From positions 1 through 20,840 of IMG/VR virus record IMGVR_UViG_3300049810_000294: 20,840 nucleotides of DNA, one strand, 5' to 3'. Both the position numbers and the translations under genes were made by a program. Below the pieces are notes generated by a model. The model saw only the letters and a list, made by a program, of their open reading frames with translations, made no database searches and had not been told where the DNA came from. The stretch is from a virus. Position 1 is the first letter of the stretch. Each line of letters begins with the position of its first letter. Shown here piece after piece: positions 7,968 to 14,846 of the stretch.

Positions 7968-8671
7968 TTAATAACAATCGCTCCTACGAACATGTGATTT
8001 CTCCAAAAGGGTTGAATCTTAATAGGGTCAAACCCTGCCTCTATAAGGTTGTTTACAATCTCACTCCAAGTATTCGGTTTCATCATATGTCTTAGAGTTC
8101 TTTCCTTATCCATAATATCCTCTGTGTCAAAATTCTTTCTCTTATAATCATAATAATTAAAAGTAATCATTTCTTGAACACGAGGGTCTTCTGCAACAGT
8201 TTTCTCTGCAAAAATAAATGCACCACCAGTATTGAGTCCTTTATATATTTTCTCCAACACTTCCTTACGATGTCTTGGTGGCATGAATTGTAATGTAAAG
8301 ATAGAAGTAATAAAGGAACAGTTTGTAAAATTACAATCTCTAATATCACCCTTTATAAACTCCAAATCAACCCAAGGGTTGTTTGCTGTAATAGCATCTT
8401 CACGTTTATCTAAATTATCATAAAATCCTTCTGCAAGTTCAACCCCAATATAATGTGCCTCTGCACAATGGTCTTGGTTTTCTAAAATGAGCTTTTCAGT
8501 GACTTTACCAGTAGAACATCCAAGGTCAACAACACTAGTTCCATTCTCTACAAAATAACGAGAGTATGAAACAATATCATCTACTAGGTTACTATACCCA
8601 CGAATAGAATGTTCTATGTGGTCATCAAAACCTTCATCCCTGTGGGCAAAGGTAAAATCATATTCAGCCAT
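7964..8671 (-). CDS. cmoA: CmoA-like carboxy-S-adenosyl-L-methionine synthase
   Basis: CmoA converts SAM and prephenate to carboxy-SAM (CxSAM), normally for CmoB-dependent tRNA U34 modification. The 235-residue product (E. coli CmoA 247) aligns along its length: FDDHIEHSIRGYSNLV with the CmoA FPDMIQRSVPGYSNII, VVDLGCSTG (47-55) with the SAM-binding YDLGCSLG, KGDIRDCNF with EGDIRDIAI, FTLQFMPP (125-132) with FTLQFLEP, KIYKGLNTGGA with KIYQGLNPGGA, and YDYKR (174-178) with HDFKR. Counting on without gaps from DYKR, R191 falls on E. coli Arg199, which holds the CxSAM carboxylate. A plain SAM methyltransferase is the alternative but would not share these segments. AAGGAG lies 7 bases before the ATG. 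It overlaps the DNA methyltransferase by 8 bases, and no CmoB is present, so the CxSAM probably feeds the methyltransferase. Confidence 0.83.
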   Translation of the reverse strand: MAEYDFTFAHRDEGFDDHIEHSIRGYSNLVDDIVSYSRYFVENGTSVVDLGCSTGKVTEKLILENQDHCAEAHYIGVELAEGFYDNLDKREDAITANNPWVDLEFIKGDIRDCNFTNCSFITSIFTLQFMPPRHRKEVLEKIYKGLNTGGAFIFAEKTVAEDPRVQEMITFNYYDYKRKNFDTEDIMDKERTLRHMMKPNTWSEIVNNLIEAGFDPIKIQPFWRNHMFVGAIVIK

Positions 8672-9821
8672 TATTTAACTCCTTGTAAGGTTTTAATACT
8701 TTTTCATAAACAGCATCAGCGATTGATTTCATCATTAGTGGTGGAACCATTCTACCAATTCGTTCTGCTTGTTGAACCCATTTACCAGTAAGAACAAAAT
8801 CGTCTGGAAGGGATTGAATTCTTTTCAATTCCCCAATAGTTAGTTTACGAGATTCTATCCAATGACATGCACCAGCAGTTGTCTCACCAGAACCCATTGC
8901 AGTGAGTGTAGGTGCAGGCACATATTGTGAAGCCCGTTTAATATTAAAGTGATGTCCCTTCACATGGAAGTCATCACCATTCAATACTTTTTCTGGGTCA
9001 GTAGGCATTTTAGAAACCGTATCTCTCCAGTATGCAGTTCCCAAAAACTTTTCAGTTAAATACTTAACTTCTTCTTCATCATACTCCAACCCTTCAAGTG
9101 CATTCTTCAAAGGAATAGTTTCTCTACTTTCCTCTGGATACACAGTTCCAATTGTCATAAAGTTTAATCCTACTGCCTCTGATACATCTTCACGAACTGC
9201 AATAAAAATTACACGAGTTCGTGTTTGTGATACACCAAAATAACGAGAATCCAAAACCTTTACCACAACATCATAACCAATCTGTTCGAATGTGTTCTGA
9301 ATCTTGTTTAAATATTCTTTTGCTTCACCAACAGTCAATCCCTTTACATTCTCTGCAATAATAACTTTAGGTTTAATCTCTTCTGCCACACGCAAGAACT
9401 CAAAAAATAAATCTTCAATGTTCTCTACAACTTTATCATCTGAATATTTCTTAGTCTTTCCCCAACCATCAGAATGTTTACCATCTTTGTTTCTACACAA
9501 TGCACCAGCAACTGAGAATGCAGAACATGGGGGTGAACCATCCAACAAATCTAACTCACCAGATTTCAATCCAGTAAGTTCTAAAAAATCTTTACCTGTT
9601 AGGTCTTTAATATCTCCAGGCAAGATTGGTGTATTCGGATAATTCTCTGCATAAGTGTTTCTTGCTTCCTCAACAAATTCATTTACTGCGAGTATCTTAC
9701 CACCAGCAAGTCTATATCCTGTAGAAGAACCACCACCACCAGCAAACGTAGAAATTACATTAAACTTAGATTGTGTTTCTGCTTCAATAACATCTTTTAA
9801 TTTGTATGGTGTGTATTTCAT
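8664..9821 (-). CDS. DNA (cytosine-C5) methyltransferase with Arg in motif X; candidate carboxymethyltransferase
   Basis: The 385-residue protein shows C5-cytosine methyltransferase motifs in order: SAM-binding FAGGGGSSTG (26-35), motif IV GSPPCSAFS with nucleophile C99, motif VI ENV (157-159), motif VIII QTRTR (199-203), a short target-recognition region, then PTLTAMG and SLPDDF. Motif X reads RIGRMVPPLMMKSIADAV, with R357 replacing the nearly invariant Asn of GN-x-VPP. That Asn corresponds to N374 of M.MpeI, where a basic residue allows use of carboxy-SAM and yields 5-carboxymethylcytosine. The ATG at 9821 forms an ATGA overlap with the polymerase stop and has GGAGG ten bases upstream; a longer frame from 9875 lies inside the polymerase gene and lacks support. 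It overlaps the CmoA-like gene by 8 bases. Family membership is clear; cofactor choice is inferred. Small target-recognition region suggests short or relaxed target specificity. Confidence 0.92.
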   Translation of the reverse strand: MKYTPYKLKDVIEAETQSKFNVISTFAGGGGSSTGYRLAGGKILAVNEFVEEARNTYAENYPNTPILPGDIKDLTGKDFLELTGLKSGELDLLDGSPPCSAFSVAGALCRNKDGKHSDGWGKTKKYSDDKVVENIEDLFFEFLRVAEEIKPKVIIAENVKGLTVGEAKEYLNKIQNTFEQIGYDVVVKVLDSRYFGVSQTRTRVIFIAVREDVSEAVGLNFMTIGTVYPEESRETIPLKNALEGLEYDEEEVKYLTEKFLGTAYWRDTVSKMPTDPEKVLNGDDFHVKGHHFNIKRASQYVPAPTLTAMGSGETTAGACHWIESRKLTIGELKRIQSLPDDFVLTGKWVQQAERIGRMVPPLMMKSIADAVYEKVLKPYKELNNG

Positions 9822-12346
9822 CCGAAAAAATCCTCCAGTGTTGTTTGTGTCCCATAACTCCTGTCGATAGTCCAACCAATTTGATTCATAATAAAAGTGA
9901 GAGGTTCTACAAAAGCCTTCTCGAATTGTTTATCATAGTCTAAATACTTGTGAATGTCAAGTTCTTTTGGTAACTTTGTAATAAAAGAGATAACATTCGA
10001 TTGCATAGGGTTAGGTGTTCTCATATTAAGGAACTTGATTTTGTCACCCTCATTAATGAGAGGGTATTTGTTAGTCAACCGTTTCTGATTAGAGAAGTGG
10101 TTGTAAAGGATTGCACCCTTGACATGCATTGGTGTTCCAGATTGGAAGATGTTAGAACCACTACTCCACTTCTTAATACCATTTACAGAACGAGGGAATG
10201 CAATCTCCTCTGGAGGCAGGGCCATAAACTCTTTGCGAAACTCTTGGATAAAGTCGTTTACATCCTTTTCTGTTCCAGACATAATAACCTTTAGTGCATC
10301 CTTAATCTTCTCACGACATGGGGCAGGGGTTGAAGACTTGACAGCCTCAATACCCATAATCTTTAGTTTAGGTTCACCATAACGAACCCCCTCAACATCC
10401 CACGCATTGAGAATATATCTTTTCTTTGCCGTCCAGATACCTTTGTCTGCGATAACTTCACGTTTCATCTGCATCTTTTGGGCATAGGCATTCATAGTTT
10501 GAGCAAGAACTTGATAAGACTTATCAATAAAAGGTTCCACCTTCTGTGAAGCCACTGCGTCCAAAAAGTCAACGACTTTCTGGGTATACTCGTCTTCCGA
10601 TAAGTCAGTTCGATTTTTAAACGACTCACTAACCAACCTGTCAAAAGTGATATAAACCGAATCTGTGTCAGACGCAATGATGTAATCATGCGATTCTGTG
10701 TTAAGTATTTTATTAAGGTATTCATTCAATCTCCTTTCAATCCAACGGATAGAGAGTTGGCCAGAGGTGGTAATCCCTTCGGCAATCCTCAAGTCATAAT
10801 AACGAAACCACTCATTACCAATCGCACCATAAGCAGAGTTCAATGAAATCTTACGAGCCATCTGGATGTTAGTGAACTTCGAAACATCTTTTAGATATTT
10901 AGCATCCTTTGTATCTTCATATTTTTGTTTGGCGTCCAACATCTTCTTTTTGTAAATGGTTCTATCATTATACATCTCTTGCATCATCTCAGGCAAGAAC
11001 CCAAGTTCATGTTTTGAGAACACAGCACCGTTTGGTGTTGCGGTAAAATCTGTTGGAAGTTTGGACATATCCATCTCACCATCAATAATCTTGTCGATTG
11101 CATCAGAACCCAAGTTGAGGTTTTTTTCAAACAGGGTCTCTGGAGAGATGTTGTATTGCATAATAAGGTGTGGATATAGAGAGTTCAAGTCAAAAGAAAG
11201 AACCCACTTGTGTTGTCCAACTTGTGGTTCCTTTACAAATGCACCGACATACTTCTCACCCTTACTCTTGTTTGACTTCTTCTGAGGGATGACAATCTTT
11301 TTACTACGCAAGTGGTTGTAGATAAGAACGTCCCAATACTTAACAGAAGTAAAAGCATCAGACATATTCACCTTGGCCTCATAGGTCATAGTCAACAGCA
11401 AGTCGATTAGTTTCATCTTGTCATCAAGTCTATCAACTAGTTCAACGTCTGTGATGTTGTAGTCAATAAAGGACTGATAGTCTTCTGTATACCACTGTCG
11501 AAAAGTCTCATAAGGATTCTCATCCTTACGTTCACCCAACTCAACAAAGGCAATGTGGTCAAGACGATATGACTCTTGATTTTGGTAAGTAAACTTCTTA
11601 TATAATTGTAGATAGTCAAGGTCAGTAACACCAAGGATGTCATAAGTCTGGTCTTTACGTCCATAACCAGAATTCACCCAACGAGAGTTTACGATACCCC
11701 AAGGAGAAAGTCTACGAACAGACTCTTCACCAAGAACCTTTTGAATACGGTTACAGATGTATGGAATATCAAAGAATTCAGTGTTCCAACCAGTTACAAC
11801 GTCTGGGTGGTCTGCATCCCACCAACCAAGGAAACGAGCAAGCAACTCTCGTTCATTAGGACAATGGATGTATTTTACATCATCTCTGCTTGTTGTATAA
11901 TCATGCAATCCCCAAACAATGATTTCACCAGTAGAGTGGTCTTTGATAGTAATAGACAACATAGGTTCCTCAGCCTTGTCTGCATAAGGAAATCCATTTT
12001 CACACTCAACCTCAATATCAATAGTAATTTTTTTGATAAGGTCAGAGTCGAATTGTATTTGTCGAGGATACTTTTCAGAAAGATAGGTATAAGGAAACTG
12101 TGCCATGCCATAGACAAGCCACGGTTGACTTTCGTATTGTTCTACAAAAGCCTTTGCCTCCTTGATAGAAAGAAACTTCATAGGATTGACATTCTTGCCC
12201 TCCAAGGTCTTCCAACCAGTTTCTTTCTTCACAGGGACATATAATGTCGGTTCGTATTTTACTCGTTTAGTGTATCGTTCCCCTTTGGAAACACCACGAA
12301 CCAACAAGTCGTTACCCCACTGGGCAACATGTGTATAAAAATCCAT
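9818..12346 (-). CDS. 43: Family B DNA polymerase, T4 gp43
   Basis: This is the replicative polymerase with 3'-5' proofreading. The 842-residue product (T4 gp43 898) has Exo I TIDIEVE (D110, E112), Exo II NTEFFDIP (188-195) and Exo III YNITDVELVD (296-305), then polymerase motif A SFDLNSLYP (D386), motif B KISLNSAYGAIG (499-510) and motif C SDTDSVY (D560, D562). The C-terminus TTLEDFFG resembles the sliding-clamp-binding peptide that tethers gp43 to gp45. All catalytic residues are present and no inteins or splits are seen. The ATG at 12346 is preceded by AAGGTGG and by a perfect sigma70-type promoter, so it is the first gene of an operon running to gene 41. RegA, encoded upstream, represses gp43 translation in relatives. 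Confidence 0.97.
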   Translation of the reverse strand: MDFYTHVAQWGNDLLVRGVSKGERYTKRVKYEPTLYVPVKKETGWKTLEGKNVNPMKFLSIKEAKAFVEQYESQPWLVYGMAQFPYTYLSEKYPRQIQFDSDLIKKITIDIEVECENGFPYADKAEEPMLSITIKDHSTGEIIVWGLHDYTTSRDDVKYIHCPNERELLARFLGWWDADHPDVVTGWNTEFFDIPYICNRIQKVLGEESVRRLSPWGIVNSRWVNSGYGRKDQTYDILGVTDLDYLQLYKKFTYQNQESYRLDHIAFVELGERKDENPYETFRQWYTEDYQSFIDYNITDVELVDRLDDKMKLIDLLLTMTYEAKVNMSDAFTSVKYWDVLIYNHLRSKKIVIPQKKSNKSKGEKYVGAFVKEPQVGQHKWVLSFDLNSLYPHLIMQYNISPETLFEKNLNLGSDAIDKIIDGEMDMSKLPTDFTATPNGAVFSKHELGFLPEMMQEMYNDRTIYKKKMLDAKQKYEDTKDAKYLKDVSKFTNIQMARKISLNSAYGAIGNEWFRYYDLRIAEGITTSGQLSIRWIERRLNEYLNKILNTESHDYIIASDTDSVYITFDRLVSESFKNRTDLSEDEYTQKVVDFLDAVASQKVEPFIDKSYQVLAQTMNAYAQKMQMKREVIADKGIWTAKKRYILNAWDVEGVRYGEPKLKIMGIEAVKSSTPAPCREKIKDALKVIMSGTEKDVNDFIQEFRKEFMALPPEEIAFPRSVNGIKKWSSGSNIFQSGTPMHVKGAILYNHFSNQKRLTNKYPLINEGDKIKFLNMRTPNPMQSNVISFITKLPKELDIHKYLDYDKQFEKAFVEPLTFIMNQIGWTIDRSYGTQTTLEDFFG
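9832..9836 (-). promoter_or_regulatory. Ribosome binding site deciding the methyltransferase start
   Basis: GGAGG on the minus strand, ten bases before the ATG at 9821 and inside the last codons of the polymerase gene. It is one of the best Shine-Dalgarno matches in the window and favours the 9821 start over the upstream in-frame start at 9875. Confidence 0.7.
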
Positions 12347-12373
12347 TCAACCACCTTCAATTCAATTAGTTAC

Positions 12374-12402
12374 ATTATATAGCAAGTAGGGGGTATTGTC
12401 AA
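12374..12402 (-). promoter_or_regulatory. Consensus sigma70-type promoter upstream of gene 43
   Basis: On the minus strand: TTGACA at 12402-12397, a 17-base spacer, and TATAAT at 12379-12374, a perfect match to the host vegetative promoter at both boxes and spacing. Transcription should start near 12367, about 20 bases before the polymerase start codon. This indicates early, host-polymerase-driven expression of the 43-to-41 operon including the DNA-modification pair. Confidence 0.85.
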
Positions 12403-12620
12403 GAGAAAAGTGGTAATTGTTCCTCAGATGAGAAGTGTTTATCAATCATATCAATAATATCTTGAGAGTGTGCAATCTTTGCCAGTTCACCTTCTACTGC
12501 TTCTGCAATATCGGGATGTTCCCCAATACCAGCAGGATTCTTTAGGTAGATACCAACATTTGCTTTATGTAGTGCAATTTTACCTTCATTGTGTTTTTTG
12601 ATTGCTTCGAGTAGTGTCAT
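12399..12620 (-). CDS. Small conserved phage protein of unknown function
   Basis: The 73-residue product is predicted all-helical with a central IYLKNPAGIGEHPDIAEAVEGEL segment. Small proteins with a similar PxGIGEHPD core occur in marine T4-like phages as hypothetical genes (from memory), with no known function. The ATG at 12620 (MTLLEAIKKHNEGK) has AAAGGG seven bases upstream; ATGs at 12626 and 12644 would lengthen it by two or eight residues. It overlaps the ATP-grasp gene by 35 bases. The next promoter's -35 box overlaps its last codons, so it ends the regA-side operon. Confidence 0.65.
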   Translation of the reverse strand: MTLLEAIKKHNEGKIALHKANVGIYLKNPAGIGEHPDIAEAVEGELAKIAHSQDIIDMIDKHFSSEEQLPLFS

Positions 12621-13701
12621 TATCATTCCCTTTCCAATGTTCACGATTCATAAAAGTGATAAGAATCTCTTTTGTTATACTTCGTTTCTTATCTTTAATT
12701 AGAGGCTTTGATGCGGCACTATTAAATACTGCCTCAATCCCCATAAGGCCAGGTGTTGAATTAACCTCAATCATATAAGGTTTTTCCTTTTCCCTGTTCT
12801 TTGCTGGAATAAAGTCTACTCCAACCACTTGTCCATCAACAGCCTCTGCGGCTCTTAATGCTTCAGTTCTTTCTAATTCTGTCAATTCATGAACCTCTGG
12901 TTCAGAACCTTGTGATACGTTGCTTCTGAAATCCTGTTCAATAACTGGTCTTTTTATTGCACCAATCACTTCTCCAGCAACAATAATCACTCTTACATCA
13001 TAATCAGTTTTTATATACTCTTGTAAAATAATATCTACATACTGGTCTTCTCTATATAACAGTTGTATTACACTGTGTAGAGATTTAAGACTTTCAATCC
13101 ACATAACCCCAATACCTCTAGAGCCAGTAGATGTTTTTAAAATCATTGGAAACTTATTACCTAATTTTTCTGCGGCTGCATCTGCACCTTCGGCATGACG
13201 AACCAATACAGTTTTAGGTGTATTAAAATCATTCGTATGAAAAACAACTTGGTTATACCACTTATCACTACAAATATCATGACATACTGTAGAATTAATA
13301 ACAGTGTAACCTTTTTCTTCTAAATTCTTTACAGTTACCCACCAAGAACGGTTACCAGTTTTTACTGTTGAACCCATCCCTCTAGCCATAATAAGTGTGT
13401 CTTTGGGATTAATCTTGAAGGGTTTGTCGTATTTTGCATCCGTCTTCATTGTAGGCAAATCTGCACTACCATCTTCTCCAACTGGAAAAGAATACACATT
13501 AAAACCAACATCATCTGTTGGTTCCATATACATTCCACTAAACTCACCCAAGTGACATGAGATACCCATAGACTTCGCAACCTTGCGAATCATTGGCCCA
13601 GTTTCGTTTGGGTCATGAGGGTCATCATGAGACAGCACCAATAATTTATATGGTTTGTCTTTAGGTTCCTCAGTAATAAATTTAGAAAATGTTTGTGCCA
13701 A
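12586..13701 (-). CDS. RimK-like ATP-grasp ligase
   Basis: The protein is an ATP-grasp carboxylate-amine ligase of the RimK type; RimK adds glutamates to the C-terminus of ribosomal protein S6. Visible elements (numbering from the TTG at 13701, 371 residues): MILKTSTGSRGIGV with the ATP-binding K189, ILQEYIKTDYDVRVIIVAGEV, VVGVDFI with D296, and MIEVNSTPG with metal-binding E312 and N314. Family role is forming a peptide or amide bond using ATP; the phage target could be a host ribosomal or a phage structural protein, which the sequence does not show. No ATG is available near the 5' end: TTG at 13701, one base past the regA stop and with GAGAG upstream, is preferred to TTG at 13725. The N-terminus TFSKFITEE resembles a capsid-targeting peptide with I-T-E. 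It overlaps the downstream orphan. Confidence 0.83.
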   Translation of the reverse strand: MAQTFSKFITEEPKDKPYKLLVLSHDDPHDPNETGPMIRKVAKSMGISCHLGEFSGMYMEPTDDVGFNVYSFPVGEDGSADLPTMKTDAKYDKPFKINPKDTLIMARGMGSTVKTGNRSWWVTVKNLEEKGYTVINSTVCHDICSDKWYNQVVFHTNDFNTPKTVLVRHAEGADAAAEKLGNKFPMILKTSTGSRGIGVMWIESLKSLHSVIQLLYREDQYVDIILQEYIKTDYDVRVIIVAGEVIGAIKRPVIEQDFRSNVSQGSEPEVHELTELERTEALRAAEAVDGQVVGVDFIPAKNREKEKPYMIEVNSTPGLMGIEAVFNSAASKPLIKDKKRSITKEILITFMNREHWKGNDNDTTRSNQKTQ

Positions 13702-13702
13702 C

Positions 13703-14107
13703 TTAGATTTCTCTCTTCTTACCAATGTTATATTTAGTTTCTAACTCCCACTCATCTTTCTCTTTGAAAGATATTACTTTGATTTGTGAGAGTGGAGCCT
13801 TTGGCTCTGCACTACCAATAATTTCAACAAGTCCCCAATCTCCTAAAAGATTAGCAATCGAATTTCTACGAGAGATATCATTCTCATTGATATTAGTTTC
13901 TTTACCGTCAAGAGCGAACAACTCTTTAAAGTGAACGATAAAATATCTACCTTGTTTGTGTAGGATATGACAGGACTGATATAGTTTCTTTTCTTTGCGA
14001 GAGGCCACCCCAATTCTGGATAGTGTCTCCCTCACCTTTAAGAAATCGTCTGGTTCTTTTAACTTGATTTCTAGCATCTTCTCTGGATGCCACAATATTT
14101 CATTCAT
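13703..14107 (-). CDS. regA: Translational repressor RegA
   Basis: RegA binds the start regions of early phage mRNAs, including gene 44, 45 and its own, and blocks ribosome binding. The core from MLEIKLKEPDDFLKV (residue 11 on) matches T4 RegA MIEITLKKPEDFLKV, with GVASRKEKKLYQSCHILHK, YFIVHFKELFALDGK, LLGDWGLVEI and VISFKEKDEWEL in register. The ATG at 14107 has AAGGTGG about six bases upstream and an ATGA overlap with gene 62, but gives ten extra residues; an ATG at 14077 matches the T4 start but has only an abutting GAGAAG. I keep 14107 with that doubt. Position between 62 and the polymerase operon matches the T4 order. Confidence 0.95.
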   Translation of the reverse strand: MNEILWHPEKMLEIKLKEPDDFLKVRETLSRIGVASRKEKKLYQSCHILHKQGRYFIVHFKELFALDGKETNINENDISRRNSIANLLGDWGLVEIIGSAEPKAPLSQIKVISFKEKDEWELETKYNIGKKREI

Positions 14108-14490
14108 TTTTTTCCACCTTTATTCAAACTATTTTTAATAGCCTTTATTTGAGAATCATTTAATATAGAGAGAGCAGACTTGGCCTTTTCATTACTATAT
14201 CCATAATACTCTTTTATAAACTCTAAGTCTTTCAACTTACTCGCTTTCACCCAAGGAGCATATCGCTTCCTAGACCTAATACTATTTAGTAAAAAATCAT
14301 ATTGAAGCTTAGAGTCAAGGTGGTGTCTCTGATTGATTTCATTGACTAACATAATGGTATCATTAAATGGTGCAAGACACTTATTCATAATAAAGGAAGA
14401 ATACTTTTTCTCCCATACAGGGTCATCCCCATCCATTAAGTTTTCTTTTGTTTCGTTGATGGATTTTAGATAATCTTTTAACTCATACAT
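14104..14490 (-). CDS. 62: Clamp-loader small subunit gp62
   Basis: gp62 joins four gp44 subunits to load the gp45 clamp on DNA. The 128-residue product resembles the shorter gp62 of marine T4-like phages rather than T4's 187-residue protein: MYELKDYLKSINETK, WEKKYSSFIMNKCLAPF, LQYDFLLNSIRSRKRYAPW and YYGYSNEKAKSALSIL. RKRYAPW corresponds to T4 GKRYGKW. The ATG at 14490 has a GGGG element eight bases upstream, whereas the ATG at 14526 would add 12 Cys-containing residues inside the upstream gene with no homology. Position between gene 44 and regA supports the call. Confidence 0.88.
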   Translation of the reverse strand: MYELKDYLKSINETKENLMDGDDPVWEKKYSSFIMNKCLAPFNDTIMLVNEINQRHHLDSKLQYDFLLNSIRSRKRYAPWVKASKLKDLEFIKEYYGYSNEKAKSALSILNDSQIKAIKNSLNKGGKK

Positions 14491-14846
14491 TCTATAATCC
14501 CCTTTATAGGAACAAGAACACCCCATGAAGTATTATTATCTCCACCACGAACTCTTTTATGTTTGTATTTCAAAACAATTTCACGCATGTCTTTAACTGT
14601 TACTGTCATGTTGAAACAGAAGGTATCACCCTTGTAGAAGTTAATAGACCAATACTTTGCATGTGTTGTGCAGATTCCACTAGGTTTACCCCTAGATTCT
14701 GTCTCCACAAAATGATTACCAGTTTTTACCCAAAGGTCACGTTCAGACTTAACCTCTGTTTTATCACCAGCAACAATGTCTGCGACAACCTGTTCTCCAA
14801 GTTGTCCCCATTCTAAATCATGTTTAAAGTCTGAGTTGTATTTCAT
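14478..14846 (-). CDS. Possible PD-(D/E)XK nuclease-like protein between genes 44 and 62
   Basis: The 122-residue product is a hypothetical gene seen at this place in marine T4-like phages. It shows a helix GEQVVADIV, then KTEVKSERDLWVKTGNHFVETE with E31-x-K33, then a Cys/His-rich SGICTTHAKYW. That order (acidic helix, E-x-K strand, strand with aromatic residues) resembles small PD-(D/E)XK resolvases or restriction-like nucleases, but I cannot confirm it. It overlaps gene 44 by ATGA and the gene 62 start by 13 bases, so it is translated together with the clamp loader. A structure-specific nuclease or a clamp-loader accessory would fit. Confidence 0.62.
   Translation of the reverse strand: MKYNSDFKHDLEWGQLGEQVVADIVAGDKTEVKSERDLWVKTGNHFVETESRGKPSGICTTHAKYWSINFYKGDTFCFNMTVTVKDMREIVLKYKHKRVRGGDNNTSWGVLVPIKGIIECMS

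Noticed and set aside
7964-8671. CmoA-like protein as a generic SAM methyltransferase or CmoB
   Set aside because: The matches to CmoA segments (RGYSN, GDIRD, FTLQF, IYKGLNTGGA, DYKR and R191) run along the whole protein; CmoB is longer with different features.
9822-9875. N-terminal extension of the methyltransferase by 18 residues
   Set aside because: It lies within the polymerase coding end; the ATG at 9821 has a GGAGG site and ATGA overlap.
11741-12244. 167-codon open frame on the plus strand
   Set aside because: It lies fully inside the DNA polymerase gene, has no recognisable domain and no ribosome site; it is a shadow frame.
12399-12620. Toxin-antitoxin or anti-CRISPR gene
   Set aside because: Small size and operon position alone are not evidence; similar phage hypotheticals are common.
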